From: CAWDPQ01 sp963804245
GTDB lineage: Bacteria > Acidobacteriota > Vicinamibacteria > Vicinamibacterales > 2-12-FULL-66-21
DNA: 64,000 nt
Reading direction: 5' to 3'
Assembly (NCBI GenBank): GCA_963804245.1
Contig: CAWDPQ010000004.1
Coordinates: 1-64,000, forward strand
The notes under the pieces are model-generated. The model was not told the origin of the DNA. It did not search any database and saw nothing but the letters and a program-made list of their open reading frames with translations. The translations under genes were made by a program, and so were the position numbers. Below are positions 46,675 to 54,500 of the stretch, piece after piece. Every line of letters begins with the position of its first letter. Within the stretch, counting starts at the first letter, position 1.

Positions 46675-47437
46675 ATGAACGCGACCCCGCATCGCGAACG
46701 GCCTGGTCATCAGTGGACGCTTTGGGCTTTCGCCGTGGTGGCCACGGTGCTGCTCGCGGCCGCGATTCCCACGCATCCCGACGTCAGCGCGCAGCAGAGC
46801 AAACCAGAGCCGCCACCTGCCGAGGCGGCTCGTTTGTTTGAGGTGAACTGCGCGATGTGCCATGGCAACGACGGCCGCGGGGCGGAGCGGGGGCCGGACA
46901 TCGTCTCGTCGCGCCAGGCAGTGGGGCGGTCGTTCGAGGATCTCGAGCGCATCATTCGCACCGGTGTCCCGGCCGGTGGGATGCCTCCGACCGCGATGTC
47001 GGCCGAGGCGATCGGCCACGTCGCGCGCTACGTCCGTGCCGTTGCCGCCGCCTCGCAACAGCCTCGGACATTCCGTCTGGTCCGGTTGGTTCGAACAAGG
47101 CGAATCCTTCTATGGCGGCAGCACGCAGAACGTTCCAGGAGAGGTCGGCAGGAAATTTTTACGGGCGATCGACGTGCAAACGGGCAAGCTGGCGTGGGAG
47201 TATCCACAGCTCGGGGGGAGTGATACCTGGGGCGGCGTGCTCTCGACGGCGACCGGGCTCGTCCTCTTCGCCGAGGACGGCGGCGGTTTCGCCGCGGTCG
47301 ATGCGCGCACCGGCAAGCTGCTCTGGCATTTTCCCGCGAACACCGCGTGGAGAGGATCGCCGATGACGTATATGATCGACGGCCAACAGTTCGTCGCGAT
47401 CGCTGGCGGCGGCAACGTCTTCGCGTTCGGGTTGTAA
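46675..47437 (+). pseudogene. PQQ-type dehydrogenase/cytochrome c remnant with internal deletion
   Basis: The N-terminal part is a signal peptide (AVVATVLLAAAIPTHP) and a cytochrome c domain with CAMCHGNDGRG and a GMPP(T) ligand region. After about residue 130 the frame shifts and directly joins the C-terminal blades of a PQQ alcohol-dehydrogenase propeller (WSGWFEQGESFYGGSTQNVP, RKFLRAIDVQTGKLAWEYP, GKLLWHFPANTAWRGSPMTY). The roughly 350 residues of the propeller between are missing, so it cannot fold. About 250 codons remain. It ends 15 bases before the next gene. Confidence 0.7.
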
Positions 47438-47452
47438 GGGCCAAGGAAATGT

Positions 47453-48460
47453 ATGCCGCTGGACCTCATCGTCATGGGAGGCGGGCCGGTGGGCCTCGCC
47501 TGCGCCATCGAGGCGCGACGCGAACGCCTCGAGGCGCGCATCGTCGAAAAGGGCGCTCTCGTCAATTCCATCGTGGGTTATCCCACGAACATGGAATTCT
47601 TTTCGACGCCCGAGCTGATCGAGATTGGCGGCTACCCATTCCCGGTCCAATCCTATAAGCCGACCCGCGAGGAAGCGATCGAGTACTACCGGGGTGTGGC
47701 CGAGCGCGAGTCGCTGGACATCCGGTTGTACGAACGCGTTCTGGAGGTCACCGGCAGCCGCGGCGATTTCACGGTGATCACCACGAAGGACGGATATCGT
47801 GCGCGCAACGTGGTTGTCGCAACCGGATTCTTCGATCAGCCGAACCTGCTGAACGTGCCGGGAGAGGCGCTGGCGAAGGTCACACACTACTACCGCGAGC
47901 CCTATCAATACGTGCGGCAGAAGGTCGTGATCGTGGGCGCGAAAAACTCCGCGGCGAAAGCCGCGCTCGACTGCTACCGGCACGGCGCGGAGGTCAGCCT
48001 CATCGTCCGATCCGCGACGCTGTCGGACAAGATCAAGTACTGGATCAAGCCGGATCTCGAGAGACGGATCGCCGAAGGCAGCATCCGCGGCTTCTTCAAC
48101 ACGACGCTCGAAGAAATCCGTGAGTCATCCGTGACGTTACGGACACCTGACGGCGTCCGTGAGATCCCCAACGACTGGGTGGTGGCCATGACGGGTTACC
48201 ATCCCGACTATCGATTTCTGGAGTCCCTGCAGCTCGAGTTCTCAGGGGATGGCTGTCGCGCGCCGGTGGTCGACGAGGTCACGTTTCAGAGCAGCCGGCC
48301 GGGTATCTACCTGGCAGGTACAGTCTGTGGTGGCTATTGCACGAGCCGGTGGTTCATCGAAAACGGACGCTTTCACGCCAGCCAGATCGCGAAACACATT
48401 GCCGGCGAGCGCGCCGACCGGATCCCGTTCGAAACCATTCATTGGAAGACAGAGGAGTAG
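47453..48460 (+). CDS. ypdA: YpdA-family FAD/NAD(P)-dependent oxidoreductase (putative bacillithiol disulfide reductase)
   Basis: The 335-residue protein has a FAD-binding N-terminal motif (LIVMGGGPVGLACAIEARR), the YpdA block NSIVGYPTNMEFFSTPELIE, the NAD(P)-binding KVVIVGAKNSAAKAALDCYR, and a C-terminal GIYLAGTVCGGYCTSRWFIE. YpdA/Bdr reduces bacillithiol disulfide; it lacks the CxxC of thioredoxin reductases. The family also occurs in Acidobacteria. It may form an operon with the DUF1080 gene, which starts two bases after its stop. Confidence 0.87.
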   Translation: MPLDLIVMGGGPVGLACAIEARRERLEARIVEKGALVNSIVGYPTNMEFFSTPELIEIGGYPFPVQSYKPTREEAIEYYRGVAERESLDIRLYERVLEVTGSRGDFTVITTKDGYRARNVVVATGFFDQPNLLNVPGEALAKVTHYYREPYQYVRQKVVIVGAKNSAAKAALDCYRHGAEVSLIVRSATLSDKIKYWIKPDLERRIAEGSIRGFFNTTLEEIRESSVTLRTPDGVREIPNDWVVAMTGYHPDYRFLESLQLEFSGDGCRAPVVDEVTFQSSRPGIYLAGTVCGGYCTSRWFIENGRFHASQIAKHIAGERADRIPFETIHWKTEE

Positions 48461-48462
48461 GC

Positions 48463-49186
48463 ATGAACCGTTTCCTCGCCACGGCCACCGTCTGTCTGCT
48501 GCCACTCGCAGCAGCGGGTCAGTCCGGTGCGCCGCAGTTCAAGGACATGTTCAACGGACGCGATTTGAGCGGCTGGGTGAACATCAACACCGCGGAAGAT
48601 ACCTGGAAGTTCCGCGACGGCGTGCTCGTCTGCTCGGGCCGGCCGCTGGGCGTCATGTGCAGCGAAAAGCAGTACCGAAAATTTCGTGTTGCACATCGAA
48701 TGGAAACACATGGAAGCCGGCGGCAATTCCGGCGTGTTCGTGTGGAGCGCCGCTCGTCCGGATCCTCAGAGCCGGCTCCCTGATGGCGTCGAGGTGCAGA
48801 TGCTCGAGCTCGAGTGGCCGAATCTCAACAAGCGCAACGGCGTCACGCCGCCGGTTGCCTACGTCCACGGAGAGCTGTTCGGCGTCGGTGGCGTGAAGAC
48901 CACAGCCGACACTCCGCGCGGCGACCGCAGTATGTCAATCGAGAATCGCGCACTCGGAAAAGGCGAGTGGAACACCTACGATGTCGTCGCTGTCGACGGG
49001 ACGATCAAGTTGTCCGTCAATGGCAAGTTCGTCAACGGCATCACGCGCGCCACGCAGAAGAAGGGCTACTTCTGCCTCGAATCGGAAGGAGGGGAGATTC
49101 ATTTTCGCAATATTCGAATCCTGGAACTGCCGCCCGGCGTGACGTCCGCGGAACAGACGGCCCCGGAGCGGAAGGAGCAGTTTTGA
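48463..49186 (+). CDS. Exported DUF1080 (3-keto-disaccharide hydrolase-like) protein, frameshifted
   Basis: A signal peptide (FLATATVCLLPLAAAGQS) leads into DUF1080: FKDMFNGRDLSGWVNINTAE and GVLVCSGRPLGVMCSEKQY. At the AAAA run near 48680 the frame changes; removing one A gives NFVLHIEWKHMEAGGNSGVF and PDGVEVQMLELEWP, then RDRSMSIENRALGKGEWNTY and ESEGGEIHFRNIRILEL. DUF1080 proteins are concanavalin-like folds that hydrolyse 3-keto-glucosides in several bacteria. It is followed by ThuA three bases later. Confidence 0.78.
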
Positions 49187-49189
49187 GCC

Positions 49190-50125
49190 ATGTCTACAGT
49201 CTCAGAATGTCGGCACCGTGTAGCTCTGATTCTGATACTCGTTGCGGCCGTTTTCGCATCCTTCCCCGCGCGTGGCGCCGACAAGCGGATCGTGCTGATT
49301 GCGGGCAGGCCCAGTCACCCGCCGGGCATGCATGAATTCCGTGCCGGTTGCCTCCTCTTCCAAAAGGCACTGGCATCGATTCCAGGCATCACGGTGCAGG
49401 TGTATGACATGGGATGGCCGGCAAAGGTCGTCAACGGCGAACGCGTCGAGGACAGCTCGGCGCTCGAAAAGGCGGATGCGATTTTGATCTATGCAGACGG
49501 GGGGAAGGGACATCCCGCGATTCAAGGCGATCACATGACGGTGCTCGCATCGCTGGCGGCACGAGGTGTCGGGCTCGGCTTCGCCCATTACGGCGTCGAG
49601 GTTCCAACCGGCGCGCCCGCAGACGCGATGTATCGCTGGATCGGCGGTTTCTACGAAACTCAGTACTCCGTGAACCCGATGTGGAAGCCCGCCTTCGACA
49701 AGCTGCCGACGCATCCGGTCACCCGCGGCGTCAAACCGTTCGCCACCCACGACGAGTGGTATTTCAACATGCGCTGGACGTCGGACGCCGCGACGAAAGC
49801 GCGGATTACACCGATCCTGGTTGCGACGCCCAGCGACGACGTTCGCAAGGGACCCTACGTGAGTCCGAAGGGCCCGTACCCGCACGTGGTCGCCGACAGT
49901 GGCAAGGCGGAGACGATGATGTGGGTGACGGAACGCGCGGACGGTGGCCGCGGATTTGGGTTCACCGGCGGACACACGCACAGCACTTGGGGCGACGCCA
50001 ATCAGCGGAAGGTTCTATTGAACGCACTGCTGTGGATTGCCAAAGTCGACGTGCCGGCTCGCGGCGTAGAGGATCGGATCACGGAATCCGACCTCACGGC
50101 AAACCTCGACGACAAAAAGAAATAG
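49190..50125 (+). CDS. ThuA domain-containing exported protein
   Basis: The 311-residue protein has a signal peptide (VALILILVAAVFASFPARG) and the ThuA/trehalose-utilisation fold, a glutamine amidotransferase-like domain: KRIVLIAGRPSHPPGMHEF, ALEKADAILIYADGGKGHP, AARGVGLGFAHYGVEVP, FNMRWTSDAA and FTGGHTHSTWGDA. ThuA proteins accompany DUF1080 in Acidobacteria and Planctomycetes, where they probably process carbohydrate. The neighbour order YpdA-DUF1080-ThuA suggests sugar-related redox metabolism. Confidence 0.82.
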   Translation: MSTVSECRHRVALILILVAAVFASFPARGADKRIVLIAGRPSHPPGMHEFRAGCLLFQKALASIPGITVQVYDMGWPAKVVNGERVEDSSALEKADAILIYADGGKGHPAIQGDHMTVLASLAARGVGLGFAHYGVEVPTGAPADAMYRWIGGFYETQYSVNPMWKPAFDKLPTHPVTRGVKPFATHDEWYFNMRWTSDAATKARITPILVATPSDDVRKGPYVSPKGPYPHVVADSGKAETMMWVTERADGGRGFGFTGGHTHSTWGDANQRKVLLNALLWIAKVDVPARGVEDRITESDLTANLDDKKK

Positions 50126-50182
50126 GCGACATTCGTGGCTTGCGGGAACGGCAGCGGCAGCGGCTGCATCTAATGGGATGAC

Positions 50183-50350
50183 GTGAGAAACGAGGTCACG
50201 TACCACCAGGCGGTGCTCGACGCACTCGACAAGACGCTGGTCCCGGGAGCGAAGAACGAGGAGCTCAAGGCGCTGCTGGTGAAGGTGCGCCCCGCATTTG
50301 TCGCGCACCTCGAGCACGCGAAGAAGATGCAGTCCTCGCTCGGGAAGTAG
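50183..50350 (+). pseudogene. C-terminal fragment of a DUF4142 protein
   Basis: The 55-residue frame begins after a stop at 50171 and encodes EVTYHQAVLDALDKTLVPGA, KNEELKALLVKVRPAFVAHL and EHAKKMQSSLGK. This is the C-terminal helical half of DUF4142 (ferritin-like, often stress related). The N-terminal half with its signal peptide is missing. The next gene starts at 50352, two bases after its stop. Confidence 0.6.
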
Positions 50351-50351
50351 C

Positions 50352-50681
50352 GTGCGCTACGTGGCATTGGCGGTTGTCGCCCTCAGCGTCCTGGTGTTGG
50401 ATGCCAACGCGGGACAGACCGCGCGCAAACCAAAGACGCATACTGTCGTTATCGAGGGGACGACGTTCGCGCCGGCAAGCCTGACGGTTGTTTCCGGAGA
50501 CTCAGTCGTGTGGCTGAACAAGGATCCGTTTCCTCACACGGCGACATCGAAGGCCGGGGGCTTCGACTCGCAGGTGATCGCAGCAGGCGAATCCTGGAAG
50601 TACGTCGCTCGGATGAAGGGAGACTTCGCTTACCTATGCACTCTTCACACCACGATGAAGGGAGTGCTGCGGGTGAAGTAG
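50352..50681 (+). CDS. Exported cupredoxin
   Basis: A signal peptide (VALAVVALSVLVLDANAGQ) is followed by a plastocyanin-like cupredoxin: HTVVIEGTTFAPASLTVVSG, DSVVWLNKDPFPHTATS and FAYLCTLHTTMKGVLRV. The type 1 copper ligands are His (FPHT), Cys and His (LCTLH) and Met (TTMKG). Start is GTG. It is a small periplasmic electron carrier, or it may bind copper. Confidence 0.88.
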   Translation: MRYVALAVVALSVLVLDANAGQTARKPKTHTVVIEGTTFAPASLTVVSGDSVVWLNKDPFPHTATSKAGGFDSQVIAAGESWKYVARMKGDFAYLCTLHTTMKGVLRVK

Positions 50682-50686
50682 TGATA

Positions 50687-50715
50687 GAGAGGCCGCCGTT
50701 GGAGGGCGGCCTCTC
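50687..50715 (+). terminator. Hairpin between convergent genes, probable bidirectional terminator
   Basis: A perfect 11-base-pair stem (GAGAGGCCGCC with GGCGGCCTCTC) with a 7-base loop sits between the cupredoxin gene (+) and the DenD-like gene (-). The symmetric position supports termination from both sides, although there is no T run. Confidence 0.6.
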
Positions 50716-50756
50716 GATTCCGTCGCTTTGCGCCGGAAGTAAGACTGAAAGTCCGC

Positions 50757-51707
50757 TCACGCTGCTCGCTGCGCGACGAACTCGCGAACGATCGCGTCGA
50801 TATCACTGTCGGCCCGGAAGCCAAGCTGCAGCGGACGGCTGATGTCGAAGTCGCCGGGCCAGGTGCATACGATCGTCATCATCCGTTGGTCCGGTTCGCA
50901 GCGGACCCGCGCACGTGCTGACGACCCGCCGAATCGCTCGAGGCTCTCGAGCATTTCGTGCGGCGTGACGGACAGCCCCGGCAGGTTGATCGCTCGGCGC
51001 CCTTCGAGCAACGAGGTCGCCATGCTGCCGGCGTGAACCAGGTTGCTCGTCACGACGGTCGGCGACGTAATCCACAGGCGGGTATCAAGAGGAACTGGAC
51101 AAAGGCTCTCCATGCCGGCCAGCGGCTCGCGAATGATGCCGCTGACGAACGAAGACATCGCCGAGTTCGGAGCCCCGGGCCGTATCGCGACCGTGGGAAG
51201 CCGGCACGAGATGCCGTCCACGAAACCTCTCCGCGAATAGTCGCTGACAAGCAGTTCGGCGATCGCCTTCTCGGTGCCATAGGACGATTGCGGAAGGAGC
51301 GCCATATTTTCCGGCACGACCTCCGGCAGTGGCCCGCCGAAGACGGCAACAGAGCTGGCGAACACGAACCTTGGCACCTTCTGAAGCCGCCGGCATGCCT
51401 CGAGCAGCTGCCGGGTGGCGTCGACGTTGACCTTCATCCCGAGGTCGAAATCCGATTCCGATTGCCCACTCAGGATGGCGGCAAGGTGGTAAACGGCATC
51501 GATGCCGTTGCCGGCAATCGAATCGATGAAATCAGCATCGGCAACCGACCCGATCCGGGGTTCCACTCGTGGATCGGCCACCGAGCAGGCGGAGAGGTCG
51601 GCAGCTACGATTTTCGACACCTGCTGCCGCGGACCTTCTTGACGGAGGAGCGCTTCGATCAGACGCGTCCCGAGAAATCCGGCGGCGCCGGTAACGAGTA
51701 TCTTCAT
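50757..51707 (-). CDS. NAD-dependent epimerase/dehydratase, D-erythronate dehydrogenase (DenD)-like
   Basis: The 316-residue protein has an extended-SDR Rossmann motif (ILVTGAAGFLGTRLIEALLR), DAVYHLAAILSGQSESDFDLG, the active-site YGTEK with Ser from FASSVAVFG, and the later CRLPTVAIRPGAPN. DenD-like members oxidise D-erythronate as the first step of four-carbon sugar-acid catabolism. Other genes of that pathway are absent from this window, so the substrate is inferred from similarity. It is divergent from the SDR at 51738 with a 30-base gap. Confidence 0.82.
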   Translation of the reverse strand: MKILVTGAAGFLGTRLIEALLRQEGPRQQVSKIVAADLSACSVADPRVEPRIGSVADADFIDSIAGNGIDAVYHLAAILSGQSESDFDLGMKVNVDATRQLLEACRRLQKVPRFVFASSVAVFGGPLPEVVPENMALLPQSSYGTEKAIAELLVSDYSRRGFVDGISCRLPTVAIRPGAPNSAMSSFVSGIIREPLAGMESLCPVPLDTRLWITSPTVVTSNLVHAGSMATSLLEGRRAINLPGLSVTPHEMLESLERFGGSSARARVRCEPDQRMMTIVCTWPGDFDISRPLQLGFRADSDIDAIVREFVAQRAA

Positions 51708-51737
51708 CTCTGCTCGTGTCATGTTACCGTTCGGGAC

Positions 51738-52496
51738 GTGATCTCACCACGCAAAGTCGCGCTCGTAACCGGAGCGGGTTCCGGAATCGGTAAAGCCGTC
51801 GCCACGGGGCTGCTCCACGAAGGCTACGCCGTCGTCCTCGTCGGCCGCCGCGGCGAGCTGCTGGAAGGCACGGTGGCCGATGCAGGTAAGGGCGCCGGCG
51901 AGGCGCTGGTCGTTCCGACGGACATCACCGATCCCGGGTCAGTTCGGGTGGTCTTCGATCGCACGCGAGAAACGTTCGGCAGGCTCGATCTGCTCTTCAA
52001 CAATGCCGGCATGAACGTTCCCGGCGTGCCGCTCGACGAGCTGAGCGTCGAACAGTGGAAGTCGGTTGTCGACGTCAATCTGACGGGTGCTTTCCTCTGT
52101 ACGCAACAGGCGTTTCGTCTGATGAAGGCACAGCGGCCGATGGGAGGCCGCATCATCAACAACGGCTCGATTTCGGCGTACGCGCCGCGTCCGAATTCCG
52201 CGCCCTATACCGCCACCAAGCACGCGATCACCGGCTTGACGAAGTCCACGTCACTCGACGGACGTCAGTACGATATCGCGTGCGGGCAGATCGACATCGG
52301 CAATGCCGAGACGCCCATGACGAAGAGGTTCGCGACAGGCGTCCTGCAGGCCAGCGGTGCCAACATGCCGGAGCCGCTCCTCGATGTGAACCACGTCGTC
52401 CGCGCGGTCATCTACATGGCCAGTCTGCCTCTCGAAGCCAACGTCCAATTCCTGACCGTGCTGGCGACGAAGATGCCCTTCATCGGACGAGGGTAG
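51738..52496 (+). CDS. SDR family NAD(P)-dependent oxidoreductase
   Basis: The 252-residue protein is a classical SDR: VALVTGAGSGIGKAVATGLL, LDLLFNNAGMNVPGVPL, GGRIINNGSISAYAPR (catalytic Ser), and APYTATKHAITGLTKS (YxxxK). The rest reads GQIDIGNAETPMTKRF. The gene starts at a GTG (51738) with GGGA upstream; the longer in-frame extension overlaps the divergent DenD-like gene and is not protein-like. Together with that gene it may form a small sugar-acid oxidation locus. Confidence 0.85.
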   Translation: MISPRKVALVTGAGSGIGKAVATGLLHEGYAVVLVGRRGELLEGTVADAGKGAGEALVVPTDITDPGSVRVVFDRTRETFGRLDLLFNNAGMNVPGVPLDELSVEQWKSVVDVNLTGAFLCTQQAFRLMKAQRPMGGRIINNGSISAYAPRPNSAPYTATKHAITGLTKSTSLDGRQYDIACGQIDIGNAETPMTKRFATGVLQASGANMPEPLLDVNHVVRAVIYMASLPLEANVQFLTVLATKMPFIGRG

Positions 52497-52505
52497 GCGA
52501 GGCGA

Positions 52506-52535
52506 GTGGATTCCGCCTTTAAAGCCGGAAGCCAC
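52506..52535. repeat. Intergenic palindromic repeat, copy 2
   Basis: A 30-base imperfect palindrome with GTGGATTCCGCC at the left and GCCGGAAGCCAC at the right, between the SDR gene and ppk2. Its arms match the copies at 46.6, 54.4 and 56.2 kb. Confidence 0.7.
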
Positions 52536-52660
52536 GCATTACCCCTGGGGTCGAGAAGTCATCTGTTTCTTGCACGTTTGTCCACTTCCCGAGACAGAGG
52601 ACCAGCGCAAGAATCGGCATCGCCGCTTCCGGGCGGACCGGGGAAGGCTATTGTAGGGAC

Positions 52661-53563
52661 ATGAAACTCGACGAGATCGTCAAGACCGCGCGGCGCCTCA
52701 GCGACCGATACAAGGTGGATTCGGGAAAATCGTTCCGCTTGAAGGACATCAATCCGGCGGACATCGGCGATTTCAAGAAGGGCGACAAAGAGCGTACAGA
52801 AGAGGATTTGGCGCTCGGGATCAAGGCCATGACGGAACTGCAGGATCGGCTGTACGCGAACGACAGCTGGGCACTGCTGCTGGTGTTTCAGGCCATGGAC
52901 GCGGCGGGGAAGGACAGCGCCATCAAGCACGTGATGTCTGGCGTCAATCCGCAGGGCTGCGAGGTATACGCGTTCAAGCAGCCGTCATCCGAGGAGCTCG
53001 ACCACGACTATCTCTGGCGGTGCGCGAAGCTGGCCCCCAGGCGCGGGCACATCGGGATCTTCAACCGCTCGTATTACGAGGAAGTCATTGTCGTCCGGGT
53101 GCATTCGGAGCTGCTGCTGCGGCAGAAGCTTCCGCCATCGTTGCGCAAGAAGGACATCTGGGATCGGCGTCACAATGAGATTCGCCAGTACGAAGAGTAC
53201 CTGTCGAAGAACGCCATCGTGGTCAGGAAGTTCTTCCTCCACGTCTCGAAAGACGAACAGCGGCGGCGGTTCCTCGCCCGCCTCGAGAGTCCTGAGAAAC
53301 GCTGGAAATTCTCACCCGGCGATATCCAGGAGCGCCAGCACTGGCGGGAATACATGCAGGCGTACGAGAGCGCGATCAGGGGCACCGCGACGGAAAATGC
53401 CCCCTGGTATGTAGTCCCCGCCGATCACAAGTGGTTCACGCGGCTCGTGGTGGCCTCGGTCATCATCGAGACGCTCGATTCGCTGAAGTTGGAGTATCCA
53501 GACGTGAGTGGTATGGACAGCCGAGCACTGGCCGAGGCACGCAAGGCTCTGGAGCAGCAGTAG
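52661..53563 (+). CDS. ppk2: Polyphosphate kinase 2 family protein
   Basis: The 300-residue protein has the PPK2 fold: Walker A FQAMDAAGKDSAIKH, MSGVNPQGCEVYAFKQPS, HIGIFNRSYYEEVIVVRVHS (Walker B-type Asp region), RHNEIRQYEEYLSKN, and HVSKDEQRRRFLARLESPEK. PPK2 enzymes phosphorylate nucleotides with polyphosphate (or the reverse), acting in the cytoplasm. Its length fits single-domain PPK2; the nucleotide preference cannot be read from sequence. No polyP genes are adjacent. Confidence 0.9.
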   Translation: MKLDEIVKTARRLSDRYKVDSGKSFRLKDINPADIGDFKKGDKERTEEDLALGIKAMTELQDRLYANDSWALLLVFQAMDAAGKDSAIKHVMSGVNPQGCEVYAFKQPSSEELDHDYLWRCAKLAPRRGHIGIFNRSYYEEVIVVRVHSELLLRQKLPPSLRKKDIWDRRHNEIRQYEEYLSKNAIVVRKFFLHVSKDEQRRRFLARLESPEKRWKFSPGDIQERQHWREYMQAYESAIRGTATENAPWYVVPADHKWFTRLVVASVIIETLDSLKLEYPDVSGMDSRALAEARKALEQQ

Positions 53564-53638
53564 CCGGTGCGGATCAGTACCATTTGGGCAACTGACAGAA
53601 CGCGACGAAATGCAAATGGATGGAGATGCCGGCTAGCT

Positions 53639-54010
53639 CTAGTGCGTCGGTTTGGCGTCCTTGACGATGAAGAGCATCTCGCCGGGACGGATGAGACCGA
53701 GCTCCTCGCGGGCGAGGGATTCGATTGCCGAGGGGTCCTCGAGCAGCCGCCGCGCCTCTTCCCGCAGTTGAGCGTTTTCAGACCGGAGCCGTTCGATGGA
53801 GGCTGTCAACTCACGGTGCTGACGCCGCGCGCGGATGGTCTCGAGCAGGCCTTTCTCGCCAACCAGCGCGTCGAGCACCAGGACCAGCGTGACGAAGATC
53901 AGCAGAAGATGCAGCGTTTTCCGCCGGCGAGGGAGCGTCGTCGTCGGGGGAGGATTACGCGGCCGACGCAGTGGCTCCCTCGGCGCCTGGGGAACGGGTC
54001 CGGATGCCAT
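53639..54010 (-). CDS. Septum formation initiator (FtsB/DivIC) family protein
   Basis: The 123-residue protein has a cytoplasmic N terminus rich in Pro/Arg, one transmembrane helix (LHLLLIFVTLVLVLDALVG) and a coiled coil (RQHRELTASIERLRSENAQL, REEARRLLEDPSAIESLARE) with the family ending LGLIRPGEMLFIV. This is the FtsB/DivIC layout, a bitopic divisome protein. The ATG at 54010 was chosen so that the helix lies near the N terminus; the longer frame upstream is not protein-like. It is divergent from cutA. Confidence 0.85.
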   Translation of the reverse strand: MASGPVPQAPREPLRRPRNPPPTTTLPRRRKTLHLLLIFVTLVLVLDALVGEKGLLETIRARRQHRELTASIERLRSENAQLREEARRLLEDPSAIESLAREELGLIRPGEMLFIVKDAKPTH

Positions 54011-54097
54011 CAATGATGTGGGTCCTTTGTACAATACTTTTCGACCGTTGCGAACCGCGAAATTAGTGCTCACGGGCAGAAACTGGAGATTCGAAGG

Positions 54098-54418
54098 ATG
54101 ACCGCGGACTACGTCATTGCTCTGACCACGCTGCCCGCTGATGCGGACGCCGGCGAGTTTGGCCGCACGCTCGTCGACGAGCGTCTGGCTGCCTGCGTGA
54201 ACCTGTTGCCGGTGATGGAATCGATCTATCGCTGGGAGGGCAAGATCGAGTTCGAGGCAGAACGCCAGCTCATCATCAAGACGACCAGCGATAAGGTCAG
54301 CGATCTGTGGGATCGAGTCCGCGAGCTGCACCCCTACGAAGTACCCGAGTTCGTCGTCATTCCCATCGTCGATGGCAATGAGGCGTATCTGAAGTGGATC
54401 AGGGACTCGACGTCCTGA
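54098..54418 (+). CDS. cutA: Divalent-cation tolerance protein CutA
   Basis: The 106-residue protein has the CutA pattern: YVIALTTLPADADAGEFGRT, LVDERLAACVNLLPVMESIY, WEGKIEFEAERQLIIKTTSD, and ELHPYEVPEFVVIPIVDGNE. CutA forms stable trimers and is associated with copper tolerance, although its biochemical role is uncertain. It is not followed by a cotranscribed gene; a palindromic repeat begins three bases after the stop. Confidence 0.93.
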   Translation: MTADYVIALTTLPADADAGEFGRTLVDERLAACVNLLPVMESIYRWEGKIEFEAERQLIIKTTSDKVSDLWDRVRELHPYEVPEFVVIPIVDGNEAYLKWIRDSTS

Positions 54419-54440
54419 ACATGGCTTCCGGCCCTGACAC

Positions 54441-54464
54441 GTGGCTTCCGGCTTGAGCCGGAAG
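54441..54464. repeat. Intergenic palindromic repeat, copy 3
   Basis: GTGGCTTCCGGCT (54441-54453) pairs with AGCCGGAAG (54456-54464) in a 9-base stem, and a partial copy (GGCTTCCGG) precedes it at 54423-54431. It sits between the convergent cutA and monooxygenase genes, where it could work as a terminator. Confidence 0.65.
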
Positions 54465-54500
54465 AAGACTCCTCACAGAATGAACTTGTGAGCCGATGCG

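Noticed and set aside
50183..50350. A novel small protein gene
   Set aside because: It matches the C-terminal half of DUF4142 and has no signal peptide or ribosome site.
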